Source of the DNA: an uncultured Pseudomonadales bacterium
Lineage (GTDB): Bacteria; Pseudomonadota; Gammaproteobacteria; Pseudomonadales; Pseudohongiellaceae
Length of the DNA: 47,022 nucleotides
Reading direction: 5' to 3'
Assembly (NCBI GenBank): GCA_905478195.1
Contig: CAJQHM010000049.1
Location: forward strand, 1 to 47,022
The notes below the pieces were generated by a model. It was not told the origin of the DNA. It did no database searches and saw nothing but the letters and a program-made list of their open reading frames with translations. Shown piece by piece: positions 15,783 to 25,562 of this stretch. The position numbers were made by a program, and so were the translations under genes. Every line of letters begins with the position of its first letter. Within the stretch, counting starts at the first letter, position 1.

Positions 15783-17914
15783 TTACGCCGCCAAGCGAAG
15801 AACTTCTCTAAATAGGGAAAATATTTTTCCGGAAGACGCTCGCTGCGCCAGGCATTGGCGGCAAACTTGTTCGCCTCGAGAATCGTCGGATAAATATGCG
15901 TTACCGCCGAAATTTTCTTTAGACCCATACCGTGGGTCATGGCGAAGACAAACTCCCCTATCACCTCTCCAGCATGGTGCCCAACGATTGTTACCCCAAG
16001 AATCTTGTCTTTTCCGGGGACTGTAAGAACCTTAATGAAGCCGTGAGCCTCGCCATCGGCCAAGGAACGATCATGATGGTCCATCTCATAGCGAGTAAGT
16101 TCATAAGAAATCTTCTTTTTCTTGGCTTCTGTTTCACTCAGCCCTACTCTTGCGACTTCAGGGTCGGTGAACGTTGCCCAGGGCACAACCGAGTAATTGA
16201 TCTTGGAGCGATAGAGACCACCTAGCAGCGCATTAAACGAAGCGAACCAGGCCTGGAAGGATGCCATGTGAGTAAATTGATAGGGACCTGCGACATCGCC
16301 ACAAGCGAATACATTGGGCATGCTGGTTTGCAGGTATTCGTTCACTTCTATCGTCCCCTGCCCTGTCAATGCCAGATTTAGATTCTCCAGACCAAAGCCT
16401 TCGACATTCGCCTTGCGGCCAATAGCGAGTAAGACCTTGTCGAATTCGACTGTGACCGTTTCACCCCTGTGTTCGGCCTCCATATAATCACAATTCTCAC
16501 CCGCCCCAAACTTGACTAACTTGTGTCCGGTGAGAATCCGAATTCCCTGCTCGCGAAAAGCCTTTGCTACCTCTTCGGAAACTTCCGCATCTTCGCGCGG
16601 CATGATTCGCTCGGCCATGTCGACCTGCGTCACCTGTGCACCCAAATTACTAAACGCCTGAGCAAGTTCACAACCAATCGGTCCACCACCGACAACCAGC
16701 AAGCGCTTCGGCAACTCTGAAAGCGACCAAATTGAATCAGAGGTTAGGTAGTCGATCTCAGCTAACCCTGGAATCGGCGGAACCAGAGGACGCGCACCTG
16801 TAGCAACTATTATGGAGCGCGTCGTAATGCGCCTATCATTGACGGTCACAACATAGGGAGATTCGATCACAGCATCACCTAGTTCAACTTCGACACCCAA
16901 AGAGGTAAACCGCTCTACCGAATCATGAGGCTCAATAGTTTTGATTACGCCCTGAACACGCGCCATCACTGCGGCAAAGTTAACCTCTCCCTTCGCGCCA
17001 TCGATTCCAAATTCTTTTGCCCTTCGTATGTAGGACATGATGCGACCACTACGAATAATCGATTTACTGGGAACACAGCCGGTGTTCAAGCAGTCTCCAC
17101 CCATCTTGTGTTTCTCGATAAGAATTACTTTGGCTTTTGCACCTGCCGTTATCAATGAGGCAACGAGACCCGCAGACCCCGCGCCGACGATGACAACGTT
17201 AGCGTCGAAGCGTTTTGGTTTCTCAAAACTCTGCAACTCCTTGTTGCGCTGCATACTGTTGAGAATAAGCTTGGCAATGAGTGGGAACACGCCGAGCAAC
17301 ACTAGTGAACCCAAGACGGGTGCGCTGACCAAACCGGACAGCGATGATATCTGCGAAAGCTCCGAACCTGCATTTACATATACTGCCGTGCCAATCAACA
17401 TGCCTGCCTGGCTGGCAAGATAGAACGAAGTCGTCCGAATAGCAGTTAGACCCATCAGGAGGTTCACAACGAAGAAGGGAAACAGAGGAACCATTCGAAT
17501 ACTAAAGAGATAGAAGCTGCCGTCTTTCTCTATGCCTTTGTTCAAGGGCGCAAGATAGTCCCCGAATCTTCGCTGCACCCAGTCTCGCAACAGAACTCGA
17601 GATGCTAGAAACGCCAGCGTCGCACCTATGCTACTGGCAAAGGATACCAGCAGGGTTCCCCAGAACAGCCCGAATATCGCACCACCTAACAAGGTAATTA
17701 TAATTGCGCCTGGAATAGAGAGCCCCGTGGCAATCACATAGCCTATGAAATAGATCAGAGCTGTTTGTGCGAAGTTCTCATTCTTATAGTCTTGAATATT
17801 CGACAGCTGAGATTGTGCATATTCCAGCGTAAGATATTGTCCTAGATCCAGCGTGATGTAGCCGAATATGGCGATTACGAGTAGAGCAATTAGAATGAGT
17901 TTGGTCTTATTCAC
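15779..17914 (-). CDS. TVP38/DedA-type membrane domain fused to FAD-dependent disulfide oxidoreductase
   Basis: This 711-residue two-part protein begins (~1-215) with a TVP38/TMEM64 (SNARE-associated) membrane domain with about six helices and the motifs G-A-I-I-I-T-L-L-G-G-A-I-F-G and R-M-V-P-L-F-P-F. Residues ~238-711 are a class I pyridine nucleotide-disulfide oxidoreductase: FAD site V-I-V-G-A-G-S-A-G-L, redox pair G-G-D-C275-L-N-T-G-C280-V-P-S-K, NAD(P) site V-V-G-G-G-P-I-G-C-E-L-A, second FAD motif A-C-G-D-V-A-G, and a C-terminal dimerisation domain ending in T-H-I-Y-P-T. There is no C-terminal cysteine pair, so it is not a true mercuric reductase. The substrate is unknown; it would act on the cytoplasmic face of the inner membrane. 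The same fusion occurs in other proteobacteria. Confidence 0.85.
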   Translation of the reverse strand: MNKTKLILIALLVIAIFGYITLDLGQYLTLEYAQSQLSNIQDYKNENFAQTALIYFIGYVIATGLSIPGAIIITLLGGAIFGLFWGTLLVSFASSIGATLAFLASRVLLRDWVQRRFGDYLAPLNKGIEKDGSFYLFSIRMVPLFPFFVVNLLMGLTAIRTTSFYLASQAGMLIGTAVYVNAGSELSQISSLSGLVSAPVLGSLVLLGVFPLIAKLILNSMQRNKELQSFEKPKRFDANVVIVGAGSAGLVASLITAGAKAKVILIEKHKMGGDCLNTGCVPSKSIIRSGRIMSYIRRAKEFGIDGAKGEVNFAAVMARVQGVIKTIEPHDSVERFTSLGVEVELGDAVIESPYVVTVNDRRITTRSIIVATGARPLVPPIPGLAEIDYLTSDSIWSLSELPKRLLVVGGGPIGCELAQAFSNLGAQVTQVDMAERIMPREDAEVSEEVAKAFREQGIRILTGHKLVKFGAGENCDYMEAEHRGETVTVEFDKVLLAIGRKANVEGFGLENLNLALTGQGTIEVNEYLQTSMPNVFACGDVAGPYQFTHMASFQAWFASFNALLGGLYRSKINYSVVPWATFTDPEVARVGLSETEAKKKKISYELTRYEMDHHDRSLADGEAHGFIKVLTVPGKDKILGVTIVGHHAGEVIGEFVFAMTHGMGLKKISAVTHIYPTILEANKFAANAWRSERLPEKYFPYLEKFFAWRRN

Positions 17915-17991
17915 AGGTTTAGCCTTTGCATTTTTTTACAGGTAGAACATCTGCCACTGAGGGACGTGGCCGGATTTCTGGCATATAATCC

Positions 17992-18019
17992 TTGCCAACA
18001 TAGATCGGTATGCTATAAC
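17992..18019 (+). promoter_or_regulatory. probable sigma70 promoter of hemB
   Basis: TTGCCA (17992-17997), a 16-nt spacer and TATAAC (18014-18019) preceded by TGC form a good extended -10 promoter. A second TATAAT at 17984-17989 lacks a clear -35. The leader to the hemB GTG would be about 100 nt. Confidence 0.5.
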
Positions 18020-18109
18020 CGTTTGCGTTCCATTGGCGAGAAACATTTAGCTAGGCCACAGAAACATTGGTCTTCAAACAGTTCAGCACATGTCCTTCAC
18101 CAACACTAA

Positions 18110-19141
<1,032 letters not shown>

Positions 19142-19177
19142 CATTGTTACCAATTAGTCGCTATATGCAGCTAGCCC

Positions 19178-19205
19178 TTGAATCCTGAATTTTTGGCCTT
19201 ATCAT
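19178..19205 (+). promoter_or_regulatory. possible sigma70 promoter of trxA
   Basis: TTGAAT (19178-19183) and TATCAT (19200-19205) are separated by 16 nt, about 95 nt upstream of trxA ATG. The match is moderate (4/6 and 5/6). Confidence 0.4.
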
Positions 19206-19299
19206 AGGCAGCACACGAGCATGTAATCGAGTACTTCAGTCTGACGGCTCCTCATTTACGACTCTGAATTCCCAAATAGCTAATACAAGGAAAACCTCT

Positions 19300-19626
19300 A
19301 TGAGCGACAATATCGTTCACATTTCTGACAGCAGTTTCGAAACCGACGTACTTCAGGCCGAGGGTCCAGTCCTGGTTGATTTCTGGGCAGAATGGTGTGG
19401 CCCCTGCAAGATGATTGCCCCGGTACTCGAAGAATTGGCTGGCGAATACGACGGCAAGCTGAAGATCTGTAAGATGGATGTCGATGCCAACGTCGAAACG
19501 GCGCCAAAATATGGCGTAAGGGGGATTCCTACGCTAATCGTATTCAATAATGGTGATGTTGCTGGCACCAAAGTAGGCGCCCTATCGAAATCACAGCTTT
19601 CCGCATTTATTGACAGCGTGATTTAA
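19300..19626 (+). CDS. trxA: thioredoxin 1
   Basis: This 108-residue cytoplasmic thioredoxin has F-W-A-E-W-C33-G-P-C36-K and the cis-proline R-G-I-P77-T-L, with the length and spacing of E. coli TrxA. It reduces protein disulfides, ribonucleotide reductase and methionine sulfoxide reductase, and is itself reduced by TrxB, which is not in the window. AAGGAA stands about 10 nt before ATG 19300. The trxA-rho order is conserved in gammaproteobacteria; here the two are 564 nt apart and rho probably has its own promoter. Confidence 0.97.
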   Translation: MSDNIVHISDSSFETDVLQAEGPVLVDFWAEWCGPCKMIAPVLEELAGEYDGKLKICKMDVDANVETAPKYGVRGIPTLIVFNNGDVAGTKVGALSKSQLSAFIDSVI

Positions 19627-19638
19627 ATTGCGTTTAAT

Positions 19639-19667
19639 GTGGTGTCTCGACGTTCTCGGGACGCCAC
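19639..19667 (+). terminator. 12-bp hairpin after trxA, without U-tract
   Basis: Arms 19639-19650 and 19656-19667 pair over 12 bp with two G-U pairs, around the loop CGTTC, 12 nt after the trxA stop. No run of U follows (AGGATGTG), so it may protect the 3' end or stop RNase trimming after Rho-dependent termination; it is not a canonical intrinsic terminator. Confidence 0.5.
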
Positions 19668-19847
19668 AGGATGTGACCAGATCGATAATTGCAATTAGTG
19701 CTGCCGATCATACTACCAAAATAGCAAACTCAATACCCTGATTCTCTATCACGACTCGCCGGATGCTTGTTCGATATTCTGAGTCACAACTAATTCAAAT
19801 TGAATCTCACGTCGAGTAATCGATTATTTTCTTCAGACGAGATTTAG

Positions 19848-19876
19848 TAGACATAACGAAAAAGTAGGACTATATT
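19848..19876 (+). promoter_or_regulatory. probable sigma70 promoter of rho
   Basis: TAGACA (19848-19853), a 17-nt spacer and TATATT (19871-19876) each match consensus at 5/6. Transcription would start near 19883, giving a rho leader of about 308 nt. Confidence 0.5.
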
Positions 19877-19882
19877 GCGGGA

Positions 19883-20190
19883 AAGTTGAAGCTAAAAACA
19901 TTGTCGACCAAATAGATAAGCAAAAAACTACAGTCGATATACTAACTACCGATACTAATCACTAGCTAGCAGCGCAAACAGTTAGAAGCACAACAATCCC
20001 GCTGTACACAATTTTCCAAATTTAAAACCCAAAATCTATCTAATACCCAAAACCAACCCCAAGCACCACCACTTTATCTATGACACTTAACTGTGCATGC
20101 TAATAAGCGTTTAGGCGGCTTGACTATAAGCACTATAACTACAGTCAACCCAGACTAGACACTCCCAACCACATAAGAAGACCCAAACAC
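19883..20190 (+). promoter_or_regulatory. long rho leader with C-rich, G-poor (rut-like) tract
   Basis: No gene is seen between trxA and rho. Bases 20005-20081 contain about 25 C and one G (at 20063), with many CCC/ACC/CCA groups spaced along an unstructured A/C-rich stretch. This is the composition expected of a Rho utilisation site. E. coli rho is autoregulated by Rho-dependent termination in its leader, so the same is inferred here. The C-rich character resumes just before the ATG (20146-20190). Confidence 0.5.
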
Positions 20191-21450
20191 ATGAACCTAA
20201 CCGAATTAAAACAAAAGCCAATTGCAGAACTTCAAGCTACTGCCCATGAAATGGGATTGGAAAATGTTTCTAGAACGCGCAAGCAAGACATCATCTTCGT
20301 CATACTAAAAAAGCACGCTAAGAATGGCGAAGATATTCACGGTGATGGTGTATTGGAAATTTTGCAGGATGGATTTGGTTTCCTGCGCTCAGCAGACTCT
20401 TCTTACCTGGCGGGTCCGGATGACATCTATGTCTCTCCGAGTCAGATACGACGCTTTAATCTGCGCACAGGCGACACGGTAGCTGGAAAGATTAGACCAC
20501 CTAAGGACGGCGAACGTTATTTTGCGCTACTAAAGATTCATGAAATTAATTTTAGCAGCCCCGAAGAATCCAAAAACAAAATCCTTTTCGAAAACCTTAC
20601 TCCACTCTTTCCAACCCAACGGCTCGCTCTCGAAGTCGGTAACGGCAGCACCGAAGACTTAAGTGCCCGTGTTATCGATCTTTCTGCGCCTATCGGTAAG
20701 GGCCAGCGCGGACTTATCGTATCTCCACCGAAGGCAGGTAAGACACTCATTCTACAAAACATGGCGCAGTCGATTGCCAAAAATAACCCGGAATGTAGAC
20801 TCATCGTATTGCTGATCGATGAACGTCCGGAAGAAGTAACAGAGATGCAACGCTCGGTACGCGGCGAAGTTGTTGCCAGTACCTTTGATGAGCCCCCGGC
20901 CCGCCACGTGCAAGTTGCCGAGATGGTTATCGAGAAGGCGAAGCGCCTCGTTGAACACAAAGAAGACGTGATCATTCTTTTGGATTCGATCACACGACTC
21001 GCACGAGCCTACAACACAATCATTCCTTCATCAGGCAAAGTACTAACTGGCGGTGTTGACGCACATGCGCTGGAACGACCAAAGCGTTTCTTTGGTGCAG
21101 CGCGTAATCTGGAAGAAGGTGGAAGCCTGACCATTATAGCGACCGCGTTGATTGAAACCGGTTCGAAGATGGACGAGGTGATCTATGAAGAATTTAAGGG
21201 CACGGGTAATATGGAACTGCATCTCGACAGAAAGATTGCCGAGAAGCGTGTATATCCTGCGATCAATGTTCGTCGATCCGGCACACGTCGTGAAGAATTG
21301 CTAACCTCGGAAGAAGAATTGCAACGCATGTGGATTCTGCGCAAGCTATTAAGTTCGATGGAAGATGTACAGGCGACAGAATTTATTCTCGACAAGTTGA
21401 AAGAAACCAAAACTAACGAAGAGTTTTTCAATTCGATGAAAAGAAAGTAG
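20191..21450 (+). CDS. rho: transcription termination factor Rho
   Basis: This 419-residue hexameric RNA helicase matches E. coli Rho in length (419). The N-terminal helical domain starts with M-N-L-T-E-L-K, followed by the cold-shock-like RNA-binding fold ([20 protein letters not shown]). Walker A is P-P-K-A-G-K-T, Walker B is [15 protein letters not shown], the Q-loop region follows L-T-G-G-V-D, and the R-loop region is G-T-G-N-M-E. It has no long insertion. The start at ATG 20191 is fixed by the conserved N-terminus. ubiD follows 78 nt later. Confidence 0.98.
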   Translation: MNLTELKQKPIAELQATAHEMGLENVSRTRKQDIIFVILKKHAKNGEDIHGDGVLEILQDGFGFLRSADSSYLAGPDDIYVSPSQIRRFNLRTGDTVAGKIRPPKDGERYFALLKIHEINFSSPEESKNKILFENLTPLFPTQRLALEVGNGSTEDLSARVIDLSAPIGKGQRGLIVSPPKAGKTLILQNMAQSIAKNNPECRLIVLLIDERPEEVTEMQRSVRGEVVASTFDEPPARHVQVAEMVIEKAKRLVEHKEDVIILLDSITRLARAYNTIIPSSGKVLTGGVDAHALERPKRFFGAARNLEEGGSLTIIATALIETGSKMDEVIYEEFKGTGNMELHLDRKIAEKRVYPAINVRRSGTRREELLTSEEELQRMWILRKLLSSMEDVQATEFILDKLKETKTNEEFFNSMKRK

Positions 21451-21528
21451 TTCACTGTTAAAACTAGAACGAAATCTTTTCTACCAGACTCGATAGCTTA
21501 ACTCCCACAGCTACGTAAGCGGCCAGCC

Positions 21529-23007
21529 ATGTCATTCAGAGATTTGCGCGACTTCATCGAACTTCTTGAGAAAGAAGGCGAACTCAAGCGAATCACTATG
21601 GAAGTAGATCCTTATCTGGAAGTTACCGAGATAAGCGATCGAGCTCTGCGAAGCAATGGCCCCGCCCTGCTTTTTGAGAACCCTAAGGGCTCGAACATCC
21701 CCCTACTTGCCAATTTATTTGGCAATACCCGGCGAATCGCCCTGGCCATGGGCCAGGAAGACATCGATGGTCTGCGGGACGTTGGCAAGCTTCTCGCCTT
21801 TCTAAAAGAACCCGAGCCACCGAAAGGCTGGAAAGATCTTTGGGAAACGCTGCCCAGTTACAAGAGCGTGCTGAACATGCCGGCGAATGTGAAGAAGTCT
21901 GCGCCGTGTCAGGAAGTAATTATCGAAGGCGACGATGTCGATCTTGGTTTTCTGCCTATTCAAACTTGCTGGCCAGGTGATGCGGCACCCTTAGTGACAT
22001 GGCCACTGGTCATCACTAAGGGCCCCGAAAAAGAACGCCAGAACCTCGGCATCTACCGTATGCAACTGCTTGGCAAGAACAAGCTAATCATGCGCTGGTT
22101 ATCCCATCGGGGTGGCGCCCTGGACTTCAGAGAATGGCAGCAGGCTCATCCCGGCGAGGCCTTTCCGATTTCCATAGCGATAGGCGCCGATCCTGCCACC
22201 ATATTGGCTACGGTTACTCCTGTTCCCGACACGCTCTCCGAATATGCCTTCGCCGGATTACTGCGCGGCAGCAAGACCGACGTGGTGAAGTCGCGCACCA
22301 ATGACCTACAGGTACCGGCTAGCGCCGAGTTTGTTTTAGAGGGTGTCATAGAGCCGGGCGAAATGGCCGACGAAGGACCCTATGGCGACCACACCGGTTA
22401 TTACAACGAAGTCGAAAAATTTCCTGTGTTCACGGTGACCTGCCTTACACACCGTAAAAATCCTATTTATCACAGCACTTATACGGGCCGGCCACCCGAC
22501 GAGCCGGCAATGCTAGGTGTGGCACTAAACGAAGTGTTCGTTCCACTTCTGCAGAAACAATATCCTGAGATAGTCGACTTCTATCTGCCGCCGGAAGGCT
22601 GCTCCTATCGGCTTGCCGTGGTCAGCATAAAAAAGCAATACCCGGGTCACGCAAAGCGCGTAATGATGGGTGTGTGGTCGTTCCTTAGACAGTTCATGTA
22701 TACGAAGTTTGTCATAGTGGTTGATGATGATGTGAATATACGAAGCTGGGACGATGTCATCTGGGCAATTACAACACGAATGGATCCGGCCAGGGATACG
22801 GTACTTATAGAGAACACACCGATAGACTACCTCGATTTTGCATCTCCCGTTTCAGGCCTAGGCTCGAAGATGGGAATGGACGCTACGAACAAGATGGAAG
22901 GTGAGACACAGCGCACATGGGGCGACACCATTAGCATGAGCGATGAAGTTAAGGCCCGCGTCGATCAGATGTGGGAAGAGCTTGGTATTGACGGAAACAA
23001 AAGTTAA
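21529..23007 (+). CDS. ubiD: 3-octaprenyl-4-hydroxybenzoate carboxy-lyase
   Basis: This 492-residue prenylated-FMN-dependent decarboxylase is collinear with E. coli UbiD (497 residues): [10 protein letters not shown] at the N-terminus, the prFMN-binding core, [21 protein letters not shown], whose Glu-Arg-Glu network is catalytic, and the C-terminal M-G-M-D-A-T-N-K segment. It decarboxylates the ubiquinone ring precursor and needs UbiX for its cofactor; ubiX is not seen here. The trxA-rho-ubiD order is conserved in Pseudomonas and relatives. Confidence 0.96.
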   Translation: MSFRDLRDFIELLEKEGELKRITMEVDPYLEVTEISDRALRSNGPALLFENPKGSNIPLLANLFGNTRRIALAMGQEDIDGLRDVGKLLAFLKEPEPPKGWKDLWETLPSYKSVLNMPANVKKSAPCQEVIIEGDDVDLGFLPIQTCWPGDAAPLVTWPLVITKGPEKERQNLGIYRMQLLGKNKLIMRWLSHRGGALDFREWQQAHPGEAFPISIAIGADPATILATVTPVPDTLSEYAFAGLLRGSKTDVVKSRTNDLQVPASAEFVLEGVIEPGEMADEGPYGDHTGYYNEVEKFPVFTVTCLTHRKNPIYHSTYTGRPPDEPAMLGVALNEVFVPLLQKQYPEIVDFYLPPEGCSYRLAVVSIKKQYPGHAKRVMMGVWSFLRQFMYTKFVIVVDDDVNIRSWDDVIWAITTRMDPARDTVLIENTPIDYLDFASPVSGLGSKMGMDATNKMEGETQRTWGDTISMSDEVKARVDQMWEELGIDGNKS

Positions 23008-23054
23008 CACCAACGCTTCTGTCTAGAAAATTGTTGTAGATTAGGAATGCTGTA

Positions 23055-23939
23055 GTGAAGACCGTACTACTCTGGTTACAACGACTATTCCTGCTTTTCA
23101 GCATCGCATTTCTGATCTATGTGTTTGTACAAAACAGACGCGATATTGTTGAAGTTTTTTCAGCCGTGTCGATGTCCGGCATCGTCCTGGGAATGGGTTT
23201 CTGGATCCTTGCGACGCTAGTAATACCTCTGATAGCGCTGACGGTTCTGAGAGATAGGGGCAATACTATTTTCTATTCCACACTTCTCTTCATCCATCTA
23301 AATCGCATTCCCTCCAAGTTTCTGCCAGGCGGCGTGTGGCAAACCGTTGCGCGGGCCTATGATATGAACAGCCTCGGCATCAGTCGGAGAGATATTAGCC
23401 TGGTTGTTCTCCATGAGAATAGCTATTCGATATTACTGGCAGCGTTAATCTCCACCCTGGGTATCTATCTGTTGGACTCCAATGCTCTCTACTCCAAATT
23501 CGCTCTTGCCCTGTTCATCGGGAGTCTGCTCACGATTCCCACGGCGTTTGTCTTTCGCAAGCGCAGTTTCATTCTTTCCATTAGCGCCTATACGAAGCTC
23601 ACCTTAGTTTGTGCGTGCTTCTGGATGGCGGCGATGGCGGCATTCTATTCCTATATGAGTTCGATTCCACTTATCGCCGCGTCTTATAAGCCACTGCTGA
23701 TGGTAGTCCACTACTTGTTTTCTTATGTGGTGGGCTTCGTCAGTATCTTCGCCCCACAAGGCATAGGCGTATTCGAGGTGGTAGTTGCCGAATTAGCCGA
23801 CTTGGATATGCCGTTCACTCAGGTAGTAATTCTAGTGGCAGGTTTCAGGGTGCTGATTTTTCTTAGCGACATAGTCTCTTGGGCGATCTACATGTTGCTA
23901 AGGTCTACGGGGAAGATTGGCGAAATACCGACGAATTGA
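23055..23939 (+). CDS. LPG-synthase-TM-like (UPF0104/AglD type) inner membrane protein
   Basis: This 294-residue protein is strongly hydrophobic, with about eight membrane helices. The segments R-I-P-S-K-F-L-P-G-G-V-W-Q and F-A-P-Q-G-I-G-V-F-E fit the lysylphosphatidylglycerol-synthase transmembrane family (PF03706), members of which act in lipid flipping or glycolipid and polysaccharide export. GTG 23055 follows AGGA at about 10 nt. It lies 47 nt after ubiD. No catalytic aminoacyl-transfer domain is present, so lysyl-PG synthesis is not implied. The substrate is unknown. Confidence 0.7.
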   Translation: MKTVLLWLQRLFLLFSIAFLIYVFVQNRRDIVEVFSAVSMSGIVLGMGFWILATLVIPLIALTVLRDRGNTIFYSTLLFIHLNRIPSKFLPGGVWQTVARAYDMNSLGISRRDISLVVLHENSYSILLAALISTLGIYLLDSNALYSKFALALFIGSLLTIPTAFVFRKRSFILSISAYTKLTLVCACFWMAAMAAFYSYMSSIPLIAASYKPLLMVVHYLFSYVVGFVSIFAPQGIGVFEVVVAELADLDMPFTQVVILVAGFRVLIFLSDIVSWAIYMLLRSTGKIGEIPTN

Positions 23940-23986
23940 GTACTATTTCCATATAACTGAATATCTTCATCAGGGAATTCTTCAGA

Positions 23987-24427
23987 ATGAAAATTAAAAC
24001 TACCAGCCAATTTGTCTTGAACACCGCATTACTGTTCTCACTGCTTTTCACTCTGACCGCACAAGGCGCAGAGGAAGAGATCAATCTGGAGGACACAAAC
24101 TGGCAACTGCGAAATATGAAAGTGCTTGGTGGCTTTCTGTTTACACCGGATGACTCGAGCAAGTATCGACTCAATTTTCGTAGCGACAATCGTCTCACCG
24201 GCACGTCGGACTGTAACACCATCACCGGTAATTATTTTCAGGAAGAAACGGGCTTTCGTTTCGACCCCTTCGTATCTACCCGAAAACTATGCCCACCAGG
24301 ATCGCTGCATAACAATCTGGTATTGATACTGAAAGATATCAACGCGATCGAGTTCCGTGACGGCTATATGTATATGACCAATGGCTATCAGGGTGTGGAG
24401 TTAGAGTTCGAAGCCAGAGGTTTCTAG
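23987..24427 (+). CDS. META-domain periplasmic protein
   Basis: This 146-residue protein has a signal peptide (K-I-K-T-T then a hydrophobic core ending A-Q-G-A) and one META domain: N-W-Q-L near the start, L-T-G-T-S-D-C-N-T-I-T-G-N-Y, T-R-K-L-C-P and a final beta strand. The two cysteines fit the conserved META-domain positions. HslJ and other META proteins are envelope proteins linked to heat or antibiotic stress; biochemical function is unknown. There is no lipobox cysteine at the cleavage site, so it is predicted soluble. Confidence 0.72.
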   Translation: MKIKTTSQFVLNTALLFSLLFTLTAQGAEEEINLEDTNWQLRNMKVLGGFLFTPDDSSKYRLNFRSDNRLTGTSDCNTITGNYFQEETGFRFDPFVSTRKLCPPGSLHNNLVLILKDINAIEFRDGYMYMTNGYQGVELEFEARGF

Positions 24428-24431
24428 GAGC

Positions 24432-24677
24432 CTACGATTCGCCAATAACATAGCGTCGCCCAATATAACCGTGAGTTATTGAATAGTTGATTAACCAAAA
24501 AATAAGATACCCCGTTAGCAAGTACAGGCCATTTTTCTGACTGATCACTAGTACGATGCTAATCGTAAGACTAATTTCGCCAAACTGCTGGCCTGCGATA
24601 CGCAGTTTTCTAAGCTCAGATTGGGTCCTATTTTTCTCTTCTCTCAGAACAGCCCCATCACAGATGCTTAACAGCAT
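24432..24677 (-). CDS. small putative membrane protein, unrecognised
   Basis: About 81 residues read from ATG 24677 (TTG 24686 is an alternative). A charged N-terminal third (R-E-E-K-N-R-T-Q-S-E-L-R-K-L-R) is followed by two hydrophobic helices (I-S-L-T-I-S-I-V-L-V-I and L-Y-L-L-T-G-Y-L-I-F-W-L-I) and a basic tail. This looks like a real small membrane protein, but no family is recognised and no strong ribosome binding site is seen. It is convergent with the META gene, 4 nt away. Confidence 0.4.
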   Translation of the reverse strand: MLLSICDGAVLREEKNRTQSELRKLRIAGQQFGEISLTISIVLVISQKNGLYLLTGYLIFWLINYSITHGYIGRRYVIGES

Positions 24678-24757
24678 TTCGCACAATCAGTCCAACTCCT
24701 ACATCCTGCGACGATAGCTTCGATTGCGTAGTCCTTCTTCGAGTCGATAATCATTTG

Positions 24758-25408
24758 CTAGCTTGCAGCCATAGCAAATTTTCCCTCTCGCCAGCGTATC
24801 CAGTACTGTGCAAGCGCGAGGTTGAATATCCAGGACAGCCAATACACAACTTGAAACTGCGTAATCTCATCAAAGAGTGCGGCTAATACCGGGTTCATCA
24901 ACCTTAGCGTCACTGCCGTATAGGTTAGTGCAAAGCTGCGTATCATCCAAACACGATGAGCCTGGATATTCCCGTTACGGGCATGCATCACCGCCACTAG
25001 AGTGAAAGACCACCACAGAGTAGACAGTATGCCCAGGCCCAGCATGCTGATGATTCCACCAAAGGCGTGCCATGCCATATAGTAGCCACCTATGCTGGCA
25101 AGCATGATTGCAACAAAATAGACGCGGCCTAAGTATCTATGCAGAATTCGATTCCTGCGATAGATCATAAACTGAAATGGCGAGATCAGAAGCGCAATGC
25201 CACCTCCAACTACATGCATAGTAATAAGCGCCATCGACATGCTCAAATAGCGTTGATGAAACTCATTAGTAATCGATGGCAACAGCAGCGGAAACGCGAT
25301 GCCATAGGCTGCGATTGCTACGGCCAGAAAGGTCCCAAGAGCGAGCAGGCTCTCTGTCGTATTTTTTTTTCGAGGTGGCCGAATCAATTCGGCTGAAATT
25401 TCAATCAT
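24758..25408 (-). CDS. DUF2306 family membrane protein
   Basis: This 216-residue protein is read from ATG 25408, which follows a strong AAGGAG; the frame is open upstream to 25462 but without support. It has about six membrane helices with the DUF2306 pattern: paired histidines in the second and third helices (M-H-V-V-G-G-G, R-I-L-H-R-Y-L-G-R-V-Y), Q-A-H-R-V-W-M-I-R-S in the fourth, and R-L-M-N-P. The histidines could bind heme, but the family has no assigned function. It lies downstream of a membrane AraC regulator on the same strand, and its ribosome binding site falls in a large inverted repeat. Confidence 0.72.
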   Translation of the reverse strand: MIEISAELIRPPRKKNTTESLLALGTFLAVAIAAYGIAFPLLLPSITNEFHQRYLSMSMALITMHVVGGGIALLISPFQFMIYRRNRILHRYLGRVYFVAIMLASIGGYYMAWHAFGGIISMLGLGILSTLWWSFTLVAVMHARNGNIQAHRVWMIRSFALTYTAVTLRLMNPVLAALFDEITQFQVVYWLSWIFNLALAQYWIRWREGKFAMAAS

Positions 25409-25415
25409 GGTGACT

Positions 25416-25480
25416 CCTTGTAAAATAGGTTGTGGTTCACTTCGATGCCAGGAAGTGAACATGAGCCTATTTCAACAAGG
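25416..25480 (-). promoter_or_regulatory. 65-nt two-tier inverted repeat over the DUF2306 leader and ribosome binding site
   Basis: Inner arms GTTCACTT (25435-25442) and AAGTGAAC (25453-25460) are perfect. Outer arms 25416-25429 (CCTTGTAAAATAGG) and 25466-25480 pair over about 12 positions with a small mismatch, and the two 5-nt internal loops are symmetric. The outer arm includes the CAAGG of the gene's Shine-Dalgarno site (25414-25420). It could be an RNA hairpin hiding the ribosome binding site, or a dyad operator for a dimeric regulator such as the AraC protein upstream. No U-tract follows. Confidence 0.5.
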
Positions 25481-25562
25481 ATTCGGGCCGGCGGCGTCTA
25501 GCTCGTGCAAATTGGACGTACAGTTCGACCGGATTGGACGGTTCTGGTTTAGGTAGTGACTG

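Noticed and set aside
15779-17914. Mercuric reductase (merA)
   Set aside because: The C-terminal vicinal cysteine pair and the N-terminal metal-binding domain are absent and there are no mer neighbours.
19639-19667. Canonical intrinsic terminator after trxA
   Set aside because: The stem is good but no U-tract follows.
20080-20103. Seven-codon leader peptide upstream of rho
   Set aside because: No ribosome binding site and no regulatory codon pattern; it is likely to be chance.
20538-20993. Long antisense reading frame inside rho
   Set aside because: It overlaps a fully conserved gene and encodes a Ser/Arg-rich sequence with no family resemblance, as do other antisense frames over argH, hemC, yheS and the kinases.
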